10,420 nt of DNA from JAIOSM01 sp964593725 (lineage in GTDB: Bacteria > Desulfobacterota > Desulfobacteria > Desulfobacterales > Desulfobacteraceae). How positions within the stretch are numbered: position 1 is the first letter of the stretch; every line of letters begins with the position of its first letter. Below are positions 8,444-10,420 of this stretch, piece by piece. The DNA is taken from positions 1 through 10,420 of the forward strand of contig CAZQJS010000083.1 in the NCBI GenBank assembly GCA_964593725.1, given 5' to 3'. Below the pieces are notes generated by a model that was not told the DNA's origin, searched no databases, and saw nothing but the letters and a program-made list of their open reading frames with translations. The translations under genes and the position numbers were made by a program.

Positions 8444-9052
8444 TCAACTCTTGATAACATCGGTAATATCATCAAGATCTTTTTGTAAATTCTTTTTAAC
8501 CTCTGAAATCTCTTTTTCAATTACTTTTTCCATTACATCAAAAAGGACTGATTCAATATTACTGGAAAATTTTTCCTGGACAATCTTCTCAATGGCAGCC
8601 TCAAGTTTCTCCGGTTCCACTTCAACTTTTAAATCCTCTTTTTTCCCACTGTTCTTGTCTTTCAAAGTATCAGATAATTGGGCACCAATTTCATGCCTGA
8701 CCATATTCTTAATCTTAGCCATGTCAAACTCCATGGCATGCCTGCCCATTGTCCCGGCCAATCCACCAGAGCTGCCAGGCAGTTCGGTCTCCTCCATCTC
8801 AATAAGTTCCACATCATCATCATCCAGAACAATGGAGTCGTCCTCCATGTCTGAGACATCACTGCTGATAATATCATTGAGATCAATTATCTCTTCCTCA
8901 AGCTCATTGTTTTTGGAATCCAGAATATCTGTAAGCTCAATAACATCCTCTTCAAAATCCCCGGCAACGTTCCCATCAACGATTTCACTGAGTTCAATAA
9001 CAGGGGTATCGGACTTTCCAGGCTTACCAGGCCTTTTTGTTGAATCTGCCAT
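8444..9052 (-). CDS. Acidic protein of unknown function with repeated short motif and C-terminal helical region
   Basis: I do not recognise a named family. The 202-residue protein has a short basic, proline/glycine-rich start (KRPGKPGK, 6-13) and then a strongly acidic region (about 18-90). That region holds three copies of a nine-residue motif: VIELSEIVD (18-26), VIELTDILD (37-45) and IIDLNDIIS (55-63). A degenerate fourth copy lies near 74-85, and the spacing is a regular 18-19 residues. A glycine-rich hinge (93-103) follows, then predicted helices (about 108-130 and 147-201) rich in E/K with heptad-like hydrophobics. There is no signal peptide, membrane segment or cysteine. The layout (disordered acidic part plus helical C-terminus) suggests a scaffold or adaptor protein in the cytoplasm; that is inference. 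The ATG at 9052 has GGAGG 12 bases upstream, a long spacing. The gene has its own promoter and terminator. Confidence 0.8.
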   Translation of the reverse strand: MADSTKRPGKPGKSDTPVIELSEIVDGNVAGDFEEDVIELTDILDSKNNELEEEIIDLNDIISSDVSDMEDDSIVLDDDDVELIEMEETELPGSSGGLAGTMGRHAMEFDMAKIKNMVRHEIGAQLSDTLKDKNSGKKEDLKVEVEPEKLEAAIEKIVQEKFSSNIESVLFDVMEKVIEKEISEVKKNLQKDLDDITDVIKS

Positions 9053-9107
9053 GTCAGAAATATGCCTCCAAAAAGTGGTATTATTACTTCCCTACACCAT
9101 TTGAATA

Positions 9108-9136
9108 AATTTATCAAAGTGCATATCCCGTGTCAA
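9108..9136 (-). promoter_or_regulatory. Sigma70-type promoter for the acidic-protein gene
   Basis: On the minus strand TTGACA (9136-9131) is a perfect -35 box, followed after exactly 17 bases by TAAATT (9113-9108), which matches 4 of 6 positions of the -10 consensus. Transcription would start near 9101, giving a leader of about 50 bases that includes GGAGG at 9069-9065. Confidence 0.55.
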
Positions 9137-9158
9137 CCTAATAAACAGTGCTTTAAAA

Positions 9159-9200
9159 TATAATTAAAGTATTTACATATAATGCTCTTTGTTTTAATAA
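9159..9200 (+). promoter_or_regulatory. AT-rich promoter region for rsmE with two consensus -10 boxes
   Basis: Two perfect TATAAT hexamers occur on the plus strand at 9159-9164 and 9178-9183, neither with a good -35 box at the usual distance. A third option is TTTACA (9172-9177) with a 17-base spacer to TAATAA (9195-9200), which would place the transcript start almost at the ATG. The region is likely the rsmE promoter but the exact start cannot be fixed from sequence. Confidence 0.35.
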
Positions 9201-9209
9201 TTCTTTACC

Positions 9210-9944
9210 ATGCAGAAATTTTTAATCCCACATAATGATATTAATGGCGGCAAGGCGGTTATCCGCGGACAGGATGCAAAGCACATTGCAAAGGTATTAA
9301 GAATGCGTGTCAGGGATAAACTTTTATTTACAGATGGAAACGGCAAAGACTATACCTCAATTATTATTGGTATATACCCCGGAGAAATCAACCTTTTAAT
9401 CAAAACAGACTCTGATTCGAGATTTGAATCACCTGCCAGAATCACTGTTTTCCAGGGTATGCTCAAGGATAATAAAATGGATACTCTTATAAGACACTTA
9501 ACCGAGCTTGGCATCCATGCTTTTACACCGCTCTTGTGTGAACGGACTGTTCCAAAGCCCAATAAGAAAAGAATGGATGCACGTTTAATACGATGGAAAA
9601 AAATTTCAGCAGAAGCTTTAAAACAGTGTAATAGAAGCATACTGCCAGAAATAAACAGGCCTGTTGCATTTTCTGATATGTTTGTGACAGGCTCAACATT
9701 TGATTTAAAAATTGCATTCTGGGAAAATGCAGGCATTCCCTTAAGTGAACTAAATCAAAAGTCTGCAGACATAAAAAATATTGCCATATTAATCGGTCCT
9801 GAAGGTGGGTTTTCAAAAACCGAAGCAGAGCTTGCAGAAACACAGGGTTTCCATCTTTATTCCCTTGGGCCAAGGATACTAAGAGCTGAAACAGCGTCAA
9901 TGACAGCATGTTCCCTGATCCAACATTATTATGGAGATATTTAA
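9210..9944 (+). CDS. rsmE: 16S rRNA (uracil-1498-N3)-methyltransferase
   Basis: RsmE methylates N3 of U1498 of 16S rRNA in the 30S subunit using S-adenosylmethionine. The 244-residue protein has the normal length. It has the N-terminal RNA-binding barrel with the KHIAKVLRM segment (24-32), then a SPOUT (knotted) catalytic domain. Signatures are QGMLKDNKMDTLIRHLTELG, the CERTV strand, EALKQCNRSILPEI, the cofactor loop IGPEGG (195-200) and the knot motif SLGPRILRAETA (218-229). The ATG at 9210 is supported by the typical MQKFLIP opening, but there is no Shine-Dalgarno-like sequence in the 20 bases before it. Divergent from the acidic-protein gene, it is followed after 10 bases by the tRNA-Phe promoter with no intervening terminator. 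Confidence 0.96.
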   Translation: MQKFLIPHNDINGGKAVIRGQDAKHIAKVLRMRVRDKLLFTDGNGKDYTSIIIGIYPGEINLLIKTDSDSRFESPARITVFQGMLKDNKMDTLIRHLTELGIHAFTPLLCERTVPKPNKKRMDARLIRWKKISAEALKQCNRSILPEINRPVAFSDMFVTGSTFDLKIAFWENAGIPLSELNQKSADIKNIAILIGPEGGFSKTEAELAETQGFHLYSLGPRILRAETASMTACSLIQHYYGDI

Positions 9945-9954
9945 TAAAAATTTC

Positions 9955-9983
9955 TTGACATGGAAGGTAAAAAAGCATATATT
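9955..9983 (+). promoter_or_regulatory. Near-consensus sigma70 promoter of tRNA-Phe
   Basis: TTGACA (9955-9960) is followed after 17 bases by TATATT (9978-9983, 5 of 6 matches). Transcription would start near 9990, about eight bases before the mature tRNA 5' end. It begins 11 bases after the rsmE stop. The segment after the -10 is AT-rich rather than GC-rich, so a classical stringent discriminator is not visible. Confidence 0.8.
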
Positions 9984-9997
9984 CATTTTTTATTTTT

Positions 9998-10073
9998 GCC
10001 CAGGTAGCTCAGTCGGTAGAGCAGGGGACTGAAAATCCCCGTGTCAGCAGTTCAATTCTGTTCCTGGGCACCA
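9998..10073 (+). tRNA. tRNA-Phe (anticodon GAA)
   Basis: The 76-base gene, including an encoded CCA, folds fully. Acceptor arm GCCCAGG (9998-10004) pairs with CCTGGGC (10063-10069), with discriminator A and CCA at 10071-10073. The D arm contains GCTC/GAGC. The anticodon stem GGGGA/TCCCC encloses loop CTGAAAA with GAA at 10031-10033. The T arm AGCAG/CTGTT encloses TTCAATT. The T stem is relatively weak, with one G-U pair and A-U pairs, where many bacterial tRNA-Phe have a GC-rich stem. All four arms pair, so it should be functional. It has its own promoter; no strong terminator follows. Confidence 0.97.
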
Positions 10074-10364
10074 CACAAATCTACCAACATCAGGGGTTTC
10101 CAGGTTTTACTTGAAAACCCCAGGTGAACACTTTCTGTTGCCTTTGCCACTGTAATTTTTTCCATCAGCGATAAATTATTACTTTAATAAAAATGATTTT
10201 AATGATATAGCAAATCATGTGCTTTAATCATCAAAGCAAACAACAGCCGCATGGACAGTACCTTTCGGTTAATTCTGCATTGTAATCGACAAGGCGGAGC
10301 TATGTACTCTGCAAGTTTGGCAAAGTATCAAGGGGAGATATTGCTGGATTAATGTCCTTTTCCA
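10074..10364. other. Gene-free region downstream of tRNA-Phe
   Basis: No convincing gene is seen on either strand. The longest open stretches are under 50 codons, such as a plus-strand frame ending in TAA at 10352, and lack ribosome binding sites. Near its left end a structured segment can form either GGGGTTT (10093-10099) with AAACCCC (10115-10121) or the nested GGTTTT (10103-10108) with AAAACC (10114-10119). No T-run follows, so it is a poor intrinsic terminator. No second copy of the tRNA 3' end is visible, so an attachment-site duplication is not supported within the window. Confidence 0.6.
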
Positions 10365-10420
10365 TTATGCGTAGTGATAATAACGCAGAACCTGCCGGAC
10401 CTGATCCATTAGTTTCAATG
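10365..10420 (-). pseudogene. Truncated N-terminus of an integron-type tyrosine recombinase (edge fragment)
   Basis: On the minus strand, entering from the right edge, one frame reads LKLMDQVRQVLRYYHYA and then TAA (10367-10365). This resembles the opening of the N-terminal SAM-like core-binding domain of integron integrases and related tyrosine recombinases, where DQVR.VLR..HYA is normally followed by an aromatic residue and RTE. Here the similarity stops at the TAA, and none of the three frames continues it into 10074-10364, where the catalytic domain would have to lie. It therefore looks like a relic truncated by deletion or insertion. The match is from memory of the family and is short, so chance similarity remains possible. 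The 5' end lies outside the window. Confidence 0.42.

Noticed and set aside
8451..9104. Plus-strand 217-codon frame opposite the acidic-protein gene
   Set aside because: It is almost entirely serine, isoleucine and threonine, as expected for the complement of an acidic Asp/Glu-rich gene. The minus-strand frame has a promoter, ribosome binding site and terminator.
10052..10165. Minus-strand 37-codon frame beginning MEKITVAKATESVHLG
   Set aside because: It runs into the tRNA-Phe gene, has no clear ribosome binding site and matches no family I know.
10251..10352. Plus-strand 33-codon frame from an ATG
   Set aside because: It is short, has no Shine-Dalgarno sequence and no recognisable motif.
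1..10420. CRISPR arrays, insertion sequences, toxin-antitoxin or defence gene clusters
   Set aside because: No regularly spaced direct repeats, terminal inverted repeats or transposase, nuclease or toxin motifs were seen beyond the integrase-like edge fragment.

Overview
The window looks like chromosomal housekeeping sequence from a low-GC member of the Desulfobacterota, most plausibly Desulfobacterales. This is inferred from the style of the proteins and the AT-rich codon use; there is no rRNA or marker comparison. Most of the window is coding, and the functions are conserved: translation (lepA, valS, rsmE, tRNA-Phe), NAD synthesis (nadC) and signalling (a hybrid histidine kinase).

Layout from left to right. 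Bases 1-252 hold at most the last codons of a gene entering from the left. A minus-strand gene (253-2202) encodes a soluble REC-PAS-kinase-REC hybrid histidine kinase. It is divergent from a small secreted DUF2147 protein (2466-2927, plus), and the space between them holds candidate promoters in both directions plus an inverted repeat over the kinase -35 box. Next is a minus-strand run valS -> nadC -> lepA (8354 down to 2955), with 10 bases between valS and nadC and 71 between nadC and lepA. Upstream of valS, on the same strand, is a gene for a very acidic 202-residue protein of unknown function (8444-9052). It has its own sigma70-like promoter and is separated from valS by a strong intrinsic terminator. 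Divergent from it is rsmE (9210-9944, plus). Immediately after rsmE comes a near-consensus promoter driving tRNA-Phe(GAA) (9998-10073).

The last ~350 bases (10074-10420) contain no intact gene. At the very right edge, on the minus strand, is a short reading frame resembling the N-terminus of an integron-type tyrosine recombinase. It hits a stop after about 17 codons and looks like a relic beside the tRNA gene.

Together the genes form a translation-centred cluster: valyl-tRNA synthetase, elongation factor 4, 16S rRNA methyltransferase and a tRNA. I see no clear novel defence or mobile system here. The least explained items are the acidic repeat protein upstream of valS, the truncated integrase-like fragment, and the possible operator upstream of the orphan hybrid kinase.
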